Translations under genes and position numbers: made by a program
DNA from: Chryseobacterium sp.
GTDB taxonomy: Bacteria > Bacteroidota > Bacteroidia > Flavobacteriales > Weeksellaceae
Direction: 5' to 3'
Assembly: GCA_003852805.1 (NCBI GenBank)
Contig: RDDY01000376.1
Location: 1-9,478 of the forward strand
Length of the DNA: 9,478 bases
Shown: positions 1 to 7,180 of the stretch, one piece after another
How the letters are laid out: each line of letters begins with the position of its first letter
Position numbering within the stretch: the stretch's first letter is position 1
The notes under the pieces: generated by a model
Databases searched by the model: none
Told to the model about the DNA's origin: nothing
What the model saw: only the letters and a program-made list of their open reading frames with translations

Positions 1-722
1 ATCAAGATCAATTTCTTTCCGTCTTCAATCAACAGACAACGCATGCCCAGATCGACAAATTTTTCAGCCATTACGATCTTTGGGGAGACGCCACACTGGA
101 TAAATCTCTCAAGAAATACGGCTTCGTAAAAGACGATATTACAGATGTTTTCCTTACCCATCTTCACTTTGACCACTGCGGTGGTTCTGTAGAGTGGAAC
201 GATGACCGCAGCGGTTACCGCACTGCCTTTAAAAATGCAAAGTATTGGAGCAACGAAGATCATTGGAAATGGGCGACCGAACCCAATGCTCGCGAGAAAG
301 CGAGTTTCTTGAAAGAGAATATTCTCCCGATACAGAAAAGCGGCCAACTGGATTTTGTGCCCGTCCCCAGATCGGGGAACTTCGGTTTTATGCCTGATCT
401 GAAAATGGATATCATCTTTGTAGACGGGCACACGGATAAACAAATGCTGCCTGTAATTAAATATCAAGATAAGACGATAGTTTTTGCGGCAGACCTCATT
501 CCCACCGTCGGACACATACCGTTGGTTTATGTAATGGGATACGATACGCGCCCGCTGCTGACACTCGGCGAGAAAGAGAAATTTCTGAAACAAGCGGTGG
601 ACAACGAATATCTGTTATTCTTTGAGCACGACGCGCATAACGAATTGGCCACACTGAAAATGACCGAGAAAGGTCCGCGGTTGGATGAAATCTATAAGTT
701 TAACGACGTCTTCGGTTATTAG
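1..722 (+). CDS. MBL-fold metallo-hydrolase, 5' truncated
   Basis: This is a metallo-beta-lactamase-fold hydrolase cut by the window edge. The frame is open from base 3 to the TAG at 720-722, giving 239 visible residues; I infer that some 40-50 N-terminal residues lie upstream. The zinc-binding signature HLHFDH is at visible residues 53-58 (bases 159-176), followed by Cys-Gly-Gly. The later ligands are recognisable as His143 (VDGHTD), Asp164 (FAADLIP) and His209 (FFEHDAH), so the metal site looks complete. The family binds two metals and hydrolyses esters, lactones, thioesters or similar bonds. The layout resembles the AHL-lactonase-like or general hydrolase branch, but the substrate cannot be told from sequence. 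No signal peptide can be judged because the N-terminus is missing. coaE starts 3 bases after the stop, so the two are probably co-transcribed. A TTG at 309 could be misread as a start, but the frame and the HxHxDH motif lie well upstream of it. Confidence 0.9.
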   Translation, partial: QDQFLSVFNQQTTHAQIDKFFSHYDLWGDATLDKSLKKYGFVKDDITDVFLTHLHFDHCGGSVEWNDDRSGYRTAFKNAKYWSNEDHWKWATEPNAREKASFLKENILPIQKSGQLDFVPVPRSGNFGFMPDLKMDIIFVDGHTDKQMLPVIKYQDKTIVFAADLIPTVGHIPLVYVMGYDTRPLLTLGEKEKFLKQAVDNEYLLFFEHDAHNELATLKMTEKGPRLDEIYKFNDVFGY

Positions 723-725
723 GTT

Positions 726-1322
726 ATGGAGAGTAAATTAATCGGTCTGACAGGCGGAATCGGCTCAGGGAAAAGCACGGTGGCCGGCTTTATAGAAGAG
801 GCCGGATATCCTGTGTACAATTCGGATGAGCGTGCGCGTGACATCGTAAACGCAGACCCGGCACTGCGATCGGAGATCATCCGCATTTTGGGAGAAGAGG
901 CCTATACACCCGAAGGTTATTACAACCGTAAACTGGTGTCTGAAAAAGTCTTCAACAACGATGAATTGTTGGCCGAGATCAACGGCGCCATCCATCCGGC
1001 CGTTGCAAAGGATTTCGCCGAGTGGCAGAGTAAGCAAACTGCAGATTTTATCTTCAAGGAGACCGCTCTGCTGTTTGAATTGAAGCTGGACAGAAACTGC
1101 TATAAAAGTATATTGGTAACGGCAGAGGACAACATCCGCATAAAACGCGCCATGGACCGCGACGGAAAAACCTATCGTCAGATAGATACCGTGGTGCAGA
1201 AGCAGATGCCGGAAAAAGAGAAGATTAAATTCGCCGATTATGTGATCTACAATAACTCCGATTTGGAGTCATTGCGAACCGCTACCTTACGGATGCTCGA
1301 CGATCTGAGAAACGATAATTAA
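726..1322 (+). CDS. coaE: Dephospho-CoA kinase
   Basis: CoaE catalyses the last step of coenzyme A synthesis in the cytoplasm, the ATP-dependent phosphorylation of the 3'-hydroxyl of dephospho-CoA. The product has 198 residues, normal for the family. The Walker A P-loop GGIGSGKST is at residues 10-18 (Lys16). The catalytic aspartate region NSDERAR follows, with Asp34 matching the catalytic Asp near position 33 in other CoaE proteins. NRKLVSEKVF (67-76), the conserved His90-Pro91, the LLFE motif (115-118), Arg138 and Arg141 in the lid region, and ADYVIYNNSDLESL (170-183) all match the family. The residues before LLFE are Thr-Ala rather than the commoner Val-Pro, a mild variation. The ATG at 726 is placed directly before the P-loop strand and lies 3 bases after the preceding gene, which suggests an operon. 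A strong hairpin follows the TAA stop by about 30 bases. Confidence 0.97.
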   Translation: MESKLIGLTGGIGSGKSTVAGFIEEAGYPVYNSDERARDIVNADPALRSEIIRILGEEAYTPEGYYNRKLVSEKVFNNDELLAEINGAIHPAVAKDFAEWQSKQTADFIFKETALLFELKLDRNCYKSILVTAEDNIRIKRAMDRDGKTYRQIDTVVQKQMPEKEKIKFADYVIYNNSDLESLRTATLRMLDDLRNDN

Positions 1323-1340
1323 ATAGATTGATTTTTTATC

Positions 1341-1380
1341 ATTAAAAACAGCAAACCCCCGATTGATCGGGGGTTTGTCT
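1341..1380. terminator. Bidirectional intrinsic terminator between coaE and the protease gene
   Basis: A perfect 11-bp inverted repeat pairs 1353-1363 (AAACCCCCGAT) with 1366-1376 (ATCGGGGGTTT); the two terminal pairs probably open to give a wider loop. On the + strand it is followed by a moderately T-rich GTCTTTGTT. On the - strand the upstream AAAAA at 1344-1348 becomes a U-tract. It lies in the 77-bp gap between convergent stop codons (1322 and 1400), so it probably ends transcription from both sides. Confidence 0.9.
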
Positions 1381-1399
1381 TTGTTATGAAGTGATTTGT

Positions 1400-4360
1400 T
1401 TACTTCTTGATAAACTTCACCTTGGATATTTGACCGTTATCATCAACCGAGATTACGTAAACACCTTTCGCCAGCTTGCTCACGCCTACTTTGCCGTCGG
1501 CCAGTTTGCCGCTCATCACCACTCTGCCCTCAGCGTTGTGGATGCTGTAAGAAGCATTTGCAGAAGCTTTGGTTACGTTTAGTACATCTACCGCAGGATT
1601 CGGGAACACGTTCAGTCCGTTGTTCTTAGCTCCTACTTCTGTAGTAGTCAAGTCATCGGTGATGGTTACTGCATAATCTTCTACTTCACCGTAGTTGATG
1701 GTACCGCAGGCACTTGTTTGCGCCGCATTGTATCTGAGCACCACACGCATTTTCAGAGTTTTACCTCCTGTGTACGCATCAGCAGGTACAGTAAATGTAT
1801 TGCTTACAGGATTATCCTTATTCGGGCCGTTGAAAATAATACGCTCTGACTCTGTAAACTCGCCGTCTCTGTTGAAGTCAATCCATGCGGTAACTCCCTC
1901 ATTGTATTGAGTAGATTTCCAAGCTTTTTTCACAGAGATGGTATTATCTGTAGAACCGGCTTGCAGTTTCACCATACGCGCAGGATCAGCCGTATAATCG
2001 GTATAATTGCTCGCACCTGAATCACTGCTCATGTTGTTTACTTTAACATTTGTGATCCACTCGTCTGTCGAGTTGCTGGAGAACAGCGTACAGTACTGTA
2101 CCGACAGAGTTTTGAAAGAAATGGAATCAGAGAAAGGCGTCTGCGTGCCGCCTGCAACGGCTGCCACCTGCACCTCGTACTGAGTTTCATCCTCGAGGCC
2201 TGTCAGCGTAATCGTAGGTACTGCTGTGGTCACGGTTGTCCAGGACTCTGCTTTACCGGAGCCTGAAGTCGGGCGATAACGGACGACATAGGTTGCGTTG
2301 GCAATCATATCCCAGTTTATCGTTACAGCCGTCTGTGTCAGCGTACTTACGTCCACCTTAATCTGCTTAGGTGCCGTCCCGTCAAAAGGAGCTGCAGTAG
2401 CAGCAGTCAGCACGGGGCTAACCGCATAGAAAATATTTCCTACTGCGCTTACGCGCACTTTCGCATTCTGATTGATCGCAGAGCCCGGGATTGTCAACAT
2501 AGCAACCCCGTTGTTCGGCACAGACTCAGAAAGCACTGTCCAAGTTGAGCCGTTATCCGTGGTATAATCAATCTTTACGTTGGCCACATTGTACGGCGCC
2601 GCGTCAGTATTGGCTACCGCCCACATAATCGGTGTGGCGCTGTTGGTGTAGGCCTTGGCGGTATTTACTGTAAACGGTCCATCGTTGCCTACGATAACGC
2701 GTTGTGTACCGAACTGTGTCTGCGGTCCGGCAGGGTTATTGTCACGAACCGTCAATCTGAAGTTCATGGTTCTGGCCACTGAAGACACAGATTCCCAATC
2801 ATTAGGGCTACGCAATTTGCCATCCATCACCAGATTAAGCGCAGGGAAATAGCGTACTCCTGTTTCCGTGCTGTTCTTGGATCTGAACGCCGCGCCGGAC
2901 GTGGTGTTACCCAAGTTGGTCTTATTGATGGTTGTAGCAGCATTGTCCACTTGTTCCCAATTATACTCCAGCACATCGCCGTCAGGGTCGGTAGCCGTAC
3001 CGCTCAGCACAAAGGCTGTGCCCTTGGGGATGTTCACGTCCAACAGAGCCGGAACTACCGGCGGATGGTTGGCCACAGTAGTCTCTACGTCACAAGTCTT
3101 TGTGGTTTTGGCCAAGTTGGCCTGCATCTGAGAGATGCTGATGGTGTGGAAATATGGATCGGAGTGTTGCTGTACATCGGTAGCACCTGTAATGCCGGCG
3201 TAGCCCATAATCGTAGATCCGGAACCCGGCTCCATGTTTACTCCTGTACCCTCCAGGTTCATCGAGAAGGTGTGGTTGGCACCCAGCTGGTGACCGAATT
3301 CGTGTGCTACATAATCGATATCGAAATTGTCACCGAACGGCTTGCCGTCGGCAGGAGAGGTAAACGCCGAACCTTTGGCTTTGCTGGTGGCCACACCGCT
3401 GGAGTTAACGTTTGGACTGTCGCAGACGCAACCGATACAACCGGCATTTCCGCCGCCACCCGTCGCACCGAAAAGGTGTCCGATATCGTAATTTTCTTCA
3501 CCCACCACAGCCGTCAGCGTTCTTTGCAATTCCATATTCCACGCTCCGCCTGCACCTTGGCTTGCGGGTGAATAAGGATCTGTGGACGGATCTGAATAAA
3601 TGAGTTCAGGCTTATCGATCATAATCATGTGCAAGGCTGCATCTTTCTCATAGACGCCGTTCACACGTGTCATGGTTGCGTTGATCTGCGCCAAGGCTTG
3701 TGCTACGCCGCCAAAGTATTGGGTGTATTCACCGGTCACAGATATTGCCAAGCGCAGGGTTCTCATTTTTTGGTCGGAAGCCTTTGCGGTAATATCGTTC
3801 TTTGCAAAACTCGGCTGAGAAGAGTTGAACAGCTTGTCGATCTGCTCCTTGCTCAAGATGTCTTCGTCCATTGAGCAAACAAAGCCCCTTGGTCCACCGG
3901 GAATGGCTTTCCCGAAGACACCATAAACGGTTTTGGCCTCGTTCTGCGGCTCGATAAACTGATACTTGCCGTTTTTGATAATCATGGACTGAAAATCGTT
4001 GCCCGTAAGGCTGAAGCGCAGATACTTGCTCGGGTCATCAATCCCTACGCCTACGTATGATCCCAGACCATATTTTTGCACCAGCGACTGCTCAGCCACC
4101 GGGCGGCTGTAAACGGCGAATCGCTCAACTTTTCCGTCCAGCGTAGGCAGTTCGATTTCCACAGCTCTTGCACCTTTACTTGAAAGTTCAGCATTGGCAA
4201 GCTTCGCTTTGATTGCATCGATGTTCAGTGAGTAATACTTCGACACACTGACATTAGACCTCAGAGTCACTCCTTGCGCTGCCGTCGGGTGCCAATAACT
4301 TTGCGCACCGGCAAAGGAGATGGCCGCAGCAACAAGCAACGAGGTAAAAATTTTCTTCAT
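1400..4360 (-). CDS. Secreted reprolysin-like zinc metalloprotease with FN3, GEVED and T9SS sorting domains
   Basis: This is a 986-residue extracellular zinc endopeptidase of the metzincin/reprolysin type (M12B-like). A signal peptide (about 1-19, cleavage before Gln20) leads into a probable propeptide to about residue 195. The catalytic domain spans about 200-430. It contains HEFGHQLGANH with zinc ligands His353, His357 and His363 and catalytic Glu354, and a Met-turn STIMGYAG at 382-389. A Gly/Cys-rich segment (300-313, with Cys308, Cys311 and Cys313) precedes the active site. An Ig/PKD-like module (about 431-560, with TDPDGDVLEYNW) is followed by a second beta module (about 561-660), a fibronectin type III domain (about 663-752), and a GEVED domain (about 757-900, ending YGEVEDYAVTI). 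The chain ends with a type A T9SS sorting domain (about 915-986: VFPNPAVD, GVYVISV, KVKFIKK). The family is exported by Sec, crosses the outer membrane by T9SS, and is released or anchored after tail removal. The substrate is unknown. The gene stands alone. Confidence 0.95.
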   Translation of the reverse strand: MKKIFTSLLVAAAISFAGAQSYWHPTAAQGVTLRSNVSVSKYYSLNIDAIKAKLANAELSSKGARAVEIELPTLDGKVERFAVYSRPVAEQSLVQKYGLGSYVGVGIDDPSKYLRFSLTGNDFQSMIIKNGKYQFIEPQNEAKTVYGVFGKAIPGGPRGFVCSMDEDILSKEQIDKLFNSSQPSFAKNDITAKASDQKMRTLRLAISVTGEYTQYFGGVAQALAQINATMTRVNGVYEKDAALHMIMIDKPELIYSDPSTDPYSPASQGAGGAWNMELQRTLTAVVGEENYDIGHLFGATGGGGNAGCIGCVCDSPNVNSSGVATSKAKGSAFTSPADGKPFGDNFDIDYVAHEFGHQLGANHTFSMNLEGTGVNMEPGSGSTIMGYAGITGATDVQQHSDPYFHTISISQMQANLAKTTKTCDVETTVANHPPVVPALLDVNIPKGTAFVLSGTATDPDGDVLEYNWEQVDNAATTINKTNLGNTTSGAAFRSKNSTETGVRYFPALNLVMDGKLRSPNDWESVSSVARTMNFRLTVRDNNPAGPQTQFGTQRVIVGNDGPFTVNTAKAYTNSATPIMWAVANTDAAPYNVANVKIDYTTDNGSTWTVLSESVPNNGVAMLTIPGSAINQNAKVRVSAVGNIFYAVSPVLTAATAAPFDGTAPKQIKVDVSTLTQTAVTINWDMIANATYVVRYRPTSGSGKAESWTTVTTAVPTITLTGLEDETQYEVQVAAVAGGTQTPFSDSISFKTLSVQYCTLFSSNSTDEWITNVKVNNMSSDSGASNYTDYTADPARMVKLQAGSTDNTISVKKAWKSTQYNEGVTAWIDFNRDGEFTESERIIFNGPNKDNPVSNTFTVPADAYTGGKTLKMRVVLRYNAAQTSACGTINYGEVEDYAVTITDDLTTTEVGAKNNGLNVFPNPAVDVLNVTKASANASYSIHNAEGRVVMSGKLADGKVGVSKLAKGVYVISVDDNGQISKVKFIKK

Positions 4361-4382
4361 AAGATTTAAATTTTGTTCCTCA

Positions 4383-4390
4383 CAAATATA
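4383..4390 (-). promoter_or_regulatory. Putative Bacteroidetes -7 promoter element of the protease gene
   Basis: Read on the - strand the sequence is TATATTTG, an exact match to the Bacteroidetes -7 consensus TAnnTTTG. It lies 22 bases upstream of the protease ATG, which would give a short leader of roughly 15-20 bases. I see no good TTTG -33 element at the usual spacing of about 19 bases, so the promoter may be weak or activator-dependent. Confidence 0.55.
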
Positions 4391-4394
4391 GCAA

Positions 4395-4406
4395 TGTAAG
4401 CTTACA
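4395..4406. promoter_or_regulatory. 12-bp perfect palindrome, possible operator
   Basis: TGTAAGCTTACA is a perfect dyad 4 bases upstream of the protease -7 element, in the spacer that RNA polymerase would span. A regulator bound there would be well placed to block or alter initiation. No regulator is identified, and one or two perfect 12-mers are expected by chance in a window of this size, so this is tentative. Confidence 0.3.
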
Positions 4407-4584
4407 GTAGGCCAGAAAATAATATTTTTTTTGTTCTATTGACAAATTATCCGGTTGAAATGGACTTTATTGACGATATGGCAAACCCTAAAAATATTGA
4501 CATACGTGTGATTAAACCAGTGAACAGCACTGAAAATCAGCCATCAGCAGCGCATACGCTATTGAGTGCATAACATACAACAAT

Positions 4585-4625
4585 AAAAATCGTCATTTTT
4601 TCGTGCAATAAATAAACTTATTGCA
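4585..4625 (-). terminator. Possible AT-rich terminator after the DUF6048 gene
   Basis: An 8-bp stem, TGCAATAA (4604-4611) with TTATTGCA (4618-4625), has a 6-base loop and begins 15 bases after the DUF6048 stop on the - strand. A second, weak A/T hairpin (AAAAAT/ATTTTT, 4585-4600) follows. The stem has little G+C and no clean U-tract sits directly after it, so it may be a weak terminator or only an mRNA 3' end structure. Confidence 0.4.
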
Positions 4626-4640
4626 ACGAGAGAAAGATTA

Positions 4641-5297
4641 TTAAAACCTGAAGGCGACACTCCAGCTGAAACCTACGGTAAAATTGTTGGCAGATTTACC
4701 AAAACCCGGTATGACCATCGGCCGAATGTTTTCCTGCTTTGTAGTATAAAGAAGGTAACGCGGCATCACTTGCGCGTCGATATAAAAAGATGAATCAAAG
4801 AGTCGGATTCTACCGCCCACCGCAGCTTCAACCCAATAACTTGATTGCGAAGACGACGGAAAGGTGGCATATAGATCTTCGCCGTGATAACCGCGGATGG
4901 GCACAGCATTCAGATCTTGTGTATAGAAAGATGCTGCCAGTTTGCCACTGCCGTAGAAGCCGTTTTGTCTGTTCTGCGCATCGTAACTCAACATATACAA
5001 GACACCTGCTTTCGCGAAAATACCGTTGGCTTCTACATCGTAGCCGTGTTGCAAATATTTATCGCTACCCAAGCCCGCTTCTGCTAAAATGTGCAGCCGC
5101 GGACGCAACTCTGTATCCGCTGAGAAAGAGATCAGCTTCTGATCGGAAAACGGCAACATACCCAAGTGCAGAAGATCTACGCCAATAAGCGAATTGGGCC
5201 GGTAACGCTCAACCGTTTGCAAAGTGTCAACTTTCTGTCCTCTCAGTGTGGACAGGCTACGGCTTAAAAACAAGATAAATATGAGTCTTGTTTTCAT
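4641..5297 (-). CDS. DUF6048-like outer-membrane beta-barrel-type protein, function unknown
   Basis: The 218-residue product starts with a probable signal peptide (about 1-20, ending Leu-Arg-Gly before Gln21). The mature part is rich in alternating aromatic and hydrophobic residues, with a final strand ending in Phe (FTVGFSWSVAFRF), typical of small outer-membrane beta-barrels in Bacteroidota. GVDLLHLGMLPF (about 39-50), repeated short strands with Gly/Tyr/Phe, and PGFGKSANN near residue 200 resemble the flavobacterial DUF6048 family. That assignment is from memory of the pattern, not a search. No catalytic motif is visible, and what it binds or transports is unknown. The start codon lies inside the preceding DUF6452 gene, a 41-bp overlap, and no other in-frame Met occurs until residue 47, which would remove the signal peptide. 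Translation is therefore probably coupled to that gene. The signal peptide carries Arg residues in an unusual place, perhaps because both frames constrain the overlap. Confidence 0.75.
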   Translation of the reverse strand: MKTRLIFILFLSRSLSTLRGQKVDTLQTVERYRPNSLIGVDLLHLGMLPFSDQKLISFSADTELRPRLHILAEAGLGSDKYLQHGYDVEANGIFAKAGVLYMLSYDAQNRQNGFYGSGKLAASFYTQDLNAVPIRGYHGEDLYATFPSSSQSSYWVEAAVGGRIRLFDSSFYIDAQVMPRYLLYTTKQENIRPMVIPGFGKSANNFTVGFSWSVAFRF

Positions 5298-5751
5298 TGA
5301 TCAGGTCGTTTTGGTTGATTTGCACATCGGCCACAGGTCCGCTTCCGGTGATTTCTGCTCGCAGATTGTGATACAGTTTTCTTATACCGCAGCCCGGAGA
5401 AACATATTGCGCTTCCTCGGTGTAGATCATCTTGACGGTCGACTTGGGGCCGTTTTTCCGTGTGCTGAAATAAAGATCCGTAAAGCCGCTGCCGTCTACC
5501 CGCAATGGCAGTGTAAGGCTGTCCACGCGCGGATTGCCGTTGGCAATGGTAATCAGTTTATCTGCGTACTGCACCTGCGCATAGAGCGTATCCACGGTCA
5601 TCAATTTATTCGCCGTAGTTTTGAATTTCACTTTCATCTGCGGCGTGCCGCCCTCGGTGCACAGATCGTCTTCTTGGCTGCACGAACCGAGTAACAAAGC
5701 CGTCAGAAGAACGATCATGATGGCGAATGGATGTGAGCGTCCCGGAATCAT
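5257..5751 (-). CDS. DUF6452-like lipoprotein, function unknown
   Basis: The 164-residue product is a predicted lipoprotein. It has a short n-region with Arg5, a hydrophobic stretch (about 9-21), and a lipobox Leu-Gly-Ser-Cys with Cys24 as the lipidated residue. Ser-Gln-Glu-Asp-Asp follows directly, resembling the acidic lipoprotein export signal that sends Bacteroidota lipoproteins to the cell surface. Surface exposure is an inference. The mature part includes a second Cys (Cys30) and a YVSPGCGIRKLYHN segment followed by an NEN..HIYLVF-type end, which fits the flavobacterial DUF6452 family as I recall it. The two mature-chain cysteines could form a disulfide. The start shares the 4 bases ATGA with the stop of rlmD, which supports this start over Met12 and indicates translational coupling. 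The 3' end overlaps the next gene by 41 bp. No enzymatic motif is visible. Confidence 0.8.
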   Translation of the reverse strand: MIPGRSHPFAIMIVLLTALLLGSCSQEDDLCTEGGTPQMKVKFKTTANKLMTVDTLYAQVQYADKLITIANGNPRVDSLTLPLRVDGSGFTDLYFSTRKNGPKSTVKMIYTEEAQYVSPGCGIRKLYHNLRAEITGSGPVADVQINQNDLINENKTHIYLVFKP

Positions 5752-7157
5752 TTGCGAAGCAACAGGGCAATATTTTCTACGTGGTGGGTCTGCGGAAACA
5801 TGTCTACCGGCAGAATCTTCACTAAGGTATAATCTTCTTTCAACAGAGCCAAATCTCGTGCTTGCGTTGCAGAGTTGCAGCTAACATACACAATTTTTTC
5901 AGGAGCCAACCGTAAGATCTGCTCCACCACTTTGGCATGCATGCCGTCGCGGGGCGGGTCGGTTATCAGTACATCGGCCCTGGGATGCGTGGCGAGGAAC
6001 TCTGCGGTAAACACTTCTTTCATATCTCCGCAGTAAAAAGTGCAATTGGTCAGGCCATTGAGCACGGCGTGTTCCTTGGCAGCGGCTATCGCCTCGGGTA
6101 CAGCCTCAATGCCGATGACCTGCTTGGCGTTGCGCGCCACATATTGCGCAATGGTTCCCGTGCCGGTGTACAGGTCATAAACCACTTCTCCGCCTGTCAG
6201 TCCTGCAAACTCCATTGTCTTTCGGTACAGTTCCAAAGCTTGACGGTAATTTGTTTGGAAGAAGGATTTCGGACCGATTTTAAATTTCAGACCATCCATC
6301 TCTTCATAAAGATATCCGTCGCCGCTGAACGTTTTGATATCGAGGTCGTAGATGCTGTCGTTCCCTTTCGGGTTGATGGCGTATACTATGGTTTTGATCT
6401 GTGGAAAATTGTCGGCAAGCATTTGCAAAATGGCTTCGCGCTTGGCTTGGTTTTCGTGGTGAAACTGCAACATGACCATCCACTCGCCGGCAGAGTTCTG
6501 TCTCAACATCAAGGTGCGCAACAGCCCTTCCTGATTTCTGACATCGAAGAAAGTGTAGCCGTTTTCGATGGCGAAGTTGCGCACGGCAAGACGAATGGCA
6601 TTGCTCGGATCTTCTTGCAGCCAACACTCCTTGAGATCGAGAATCTTGGACCATTGCCCCGGAATGTGGAAACCAAGAGCGTCGCGGTTGCCGATTTCGT
6701 CCGCAGACAATATCTCATCGGCCGTAAGCCAACGAGCGTTGGAGAAAGAGAACTCCATTTTGTTCCGATAAAAATACTGCCGATCGCTGCCTAAGATGGG
6801 CACGGTGGCAAACTCATCGAAACCGCCGATCCGTTGGATGTTGTTGACCACTTCGTCCTGCTTTATCTGCAACTGTTTGGCATAAGAGAGATTTTGCCAT
6901 TTGCAACCGCCGCAGACCCCGAAGTGGATGCACTTGGGTGTTACTCTGTCCGGCGATTCCTCCAAGATTTCGATGGCCTCGGCTTCATAGTAACGTTGTT
7001 TTGCTTTGCGCACACGCACGTTGACCAAATCGCCCGGCACGGCGCCACTGACCAATACGGTTTTGCCGTCGTCGGTCTTACCAACAGAAACTCCTTTCGC
7101 ACCGGCGGAAAGGAGTCTGATATTCTCAAGAATAAGATTTTTCTTCTTTTTCCTCAT
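5748..7157 (-). CDS. rlmD: 23S rRNA (uracil-C5)-methyltransferase, RlmD/RlmCD type
   Basis: This enzyme of the TrmA/RlmC/RlmD family methylates C5 of a uridine in 23S rRNA (U1939 in E. coli RlmD) with S-adenosylmethionine. The 469 residues begin with a TRAM RNA-binding domain (about 7-66). An iron-sulfur cluster motif follows: Cys76-x5-Cys82-x2-Cys85 with the distant Cys178. The C-terminal Rossmann-like domain carries KSFFQTN (297-303), the SAM-binding loop DLYTGTGT (328-335), ITDPPRDG (398-405), and the nucleophile motif SCNSATQARD with Cys427. ENIALLLRK closes the chain, as is usual. All key residues are present, so the enzyme should be active. The exact target uridine cannot be told, since related enzymes modify U747, U1939 or tRNA U54. 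It begins 23 bases after the preceding lipoprotein gene with no promoter visible in that gap. Its stop overlaps the next start by 4 bases. Confidence 0.95.
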   Translation of the reverse strand: MRKKKKNLILENIRLLSAGAKGVSVGKTDDGKTVLVSGAVPGDLVNVRVRKAKQRYYEAEAIEILEESPDRVTPKCIHFGVCGGCKWQNLSYAKQLQIKQDEVVNNIQRIGGFDEFATVPILGSDRQYFYRNKMEFSFSNARWLTADEILSADEIGNRDALGFHIPGQWSKILDLKECWLQEDPSNAIRLAVRNFAIENGYTFFDVRNQEGLLRTLMLRQNSAGEWMVMLQFHHENQAKREAILQMLADNFPQIKTIVYAINPKGNDSIYDLDIKTFSGDGYLYEEMDGLKFKIGPKSFFQTNYRQALELYRKTMEFAGLTGGEVVYDLYTGTGTIAQYVARNAKQVIGIEAVPEAIAAAKEHAVLNGLTNCTFYCGDMKEVFTAEFLATHPRADVLITDPPRDGMHAKVVEQILRLAPEKIVYVSCNSATQARDLALLKEDYTLVKILPVDMFPQTHHVENIALLLRK

Positions 7158-7180
7158 CTGACTGAATTAAGATGCAAGCT

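Larger units (their letters stand above)
4361..4640. other. 280-bp intergenic region between two minus-strand transcription units
   Basis: This AT-rich gap separates the protease gene from the last gene of the upstream cluster. Near 4361 it holds the protease -7 element and a 12-bp palindrome (4395-4406). Near 4640 it holds an AT-rich hairpin that may end the upstream cluster. The middle (about 4430-4580) contains only a 37-codon plus-strand reading frame at 4460-4573 that I could not support as a gene. I see no tRNA or repeat family here. Confidence 0.7.

Noticed and set aside
309..722. TTG at 309 as the start of a short 137-residue protein
   Set aside because: The same frame is open back to base 3 and contains the essential HxHxDH zinc motif at 159-176, so this is the interior of a truncated longer gene.
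2951..3571. Plus-strand open frame (206 codons) opposite the protease catalytic domain
   Set aside because: It is antisense to the HExxH-containing region of a well-supported protease and has no family features.
5937..6794. Long plus-strand open frame (285 codons) opposite rlmD
   Set aside because: It lies wholly antisense to a gene with every RlmD motif intact, and its translation shows no recognisable domain. It is a by-product of rlmD codon usage.
7158..7180. Separate promoter for rlmD in the 23-bp gap
   Set aside because: No TAnnTTTG element is present in the gap, so transcription from upstream is the simpler reading. A promoter inside the preceding gene cannot be excluded.
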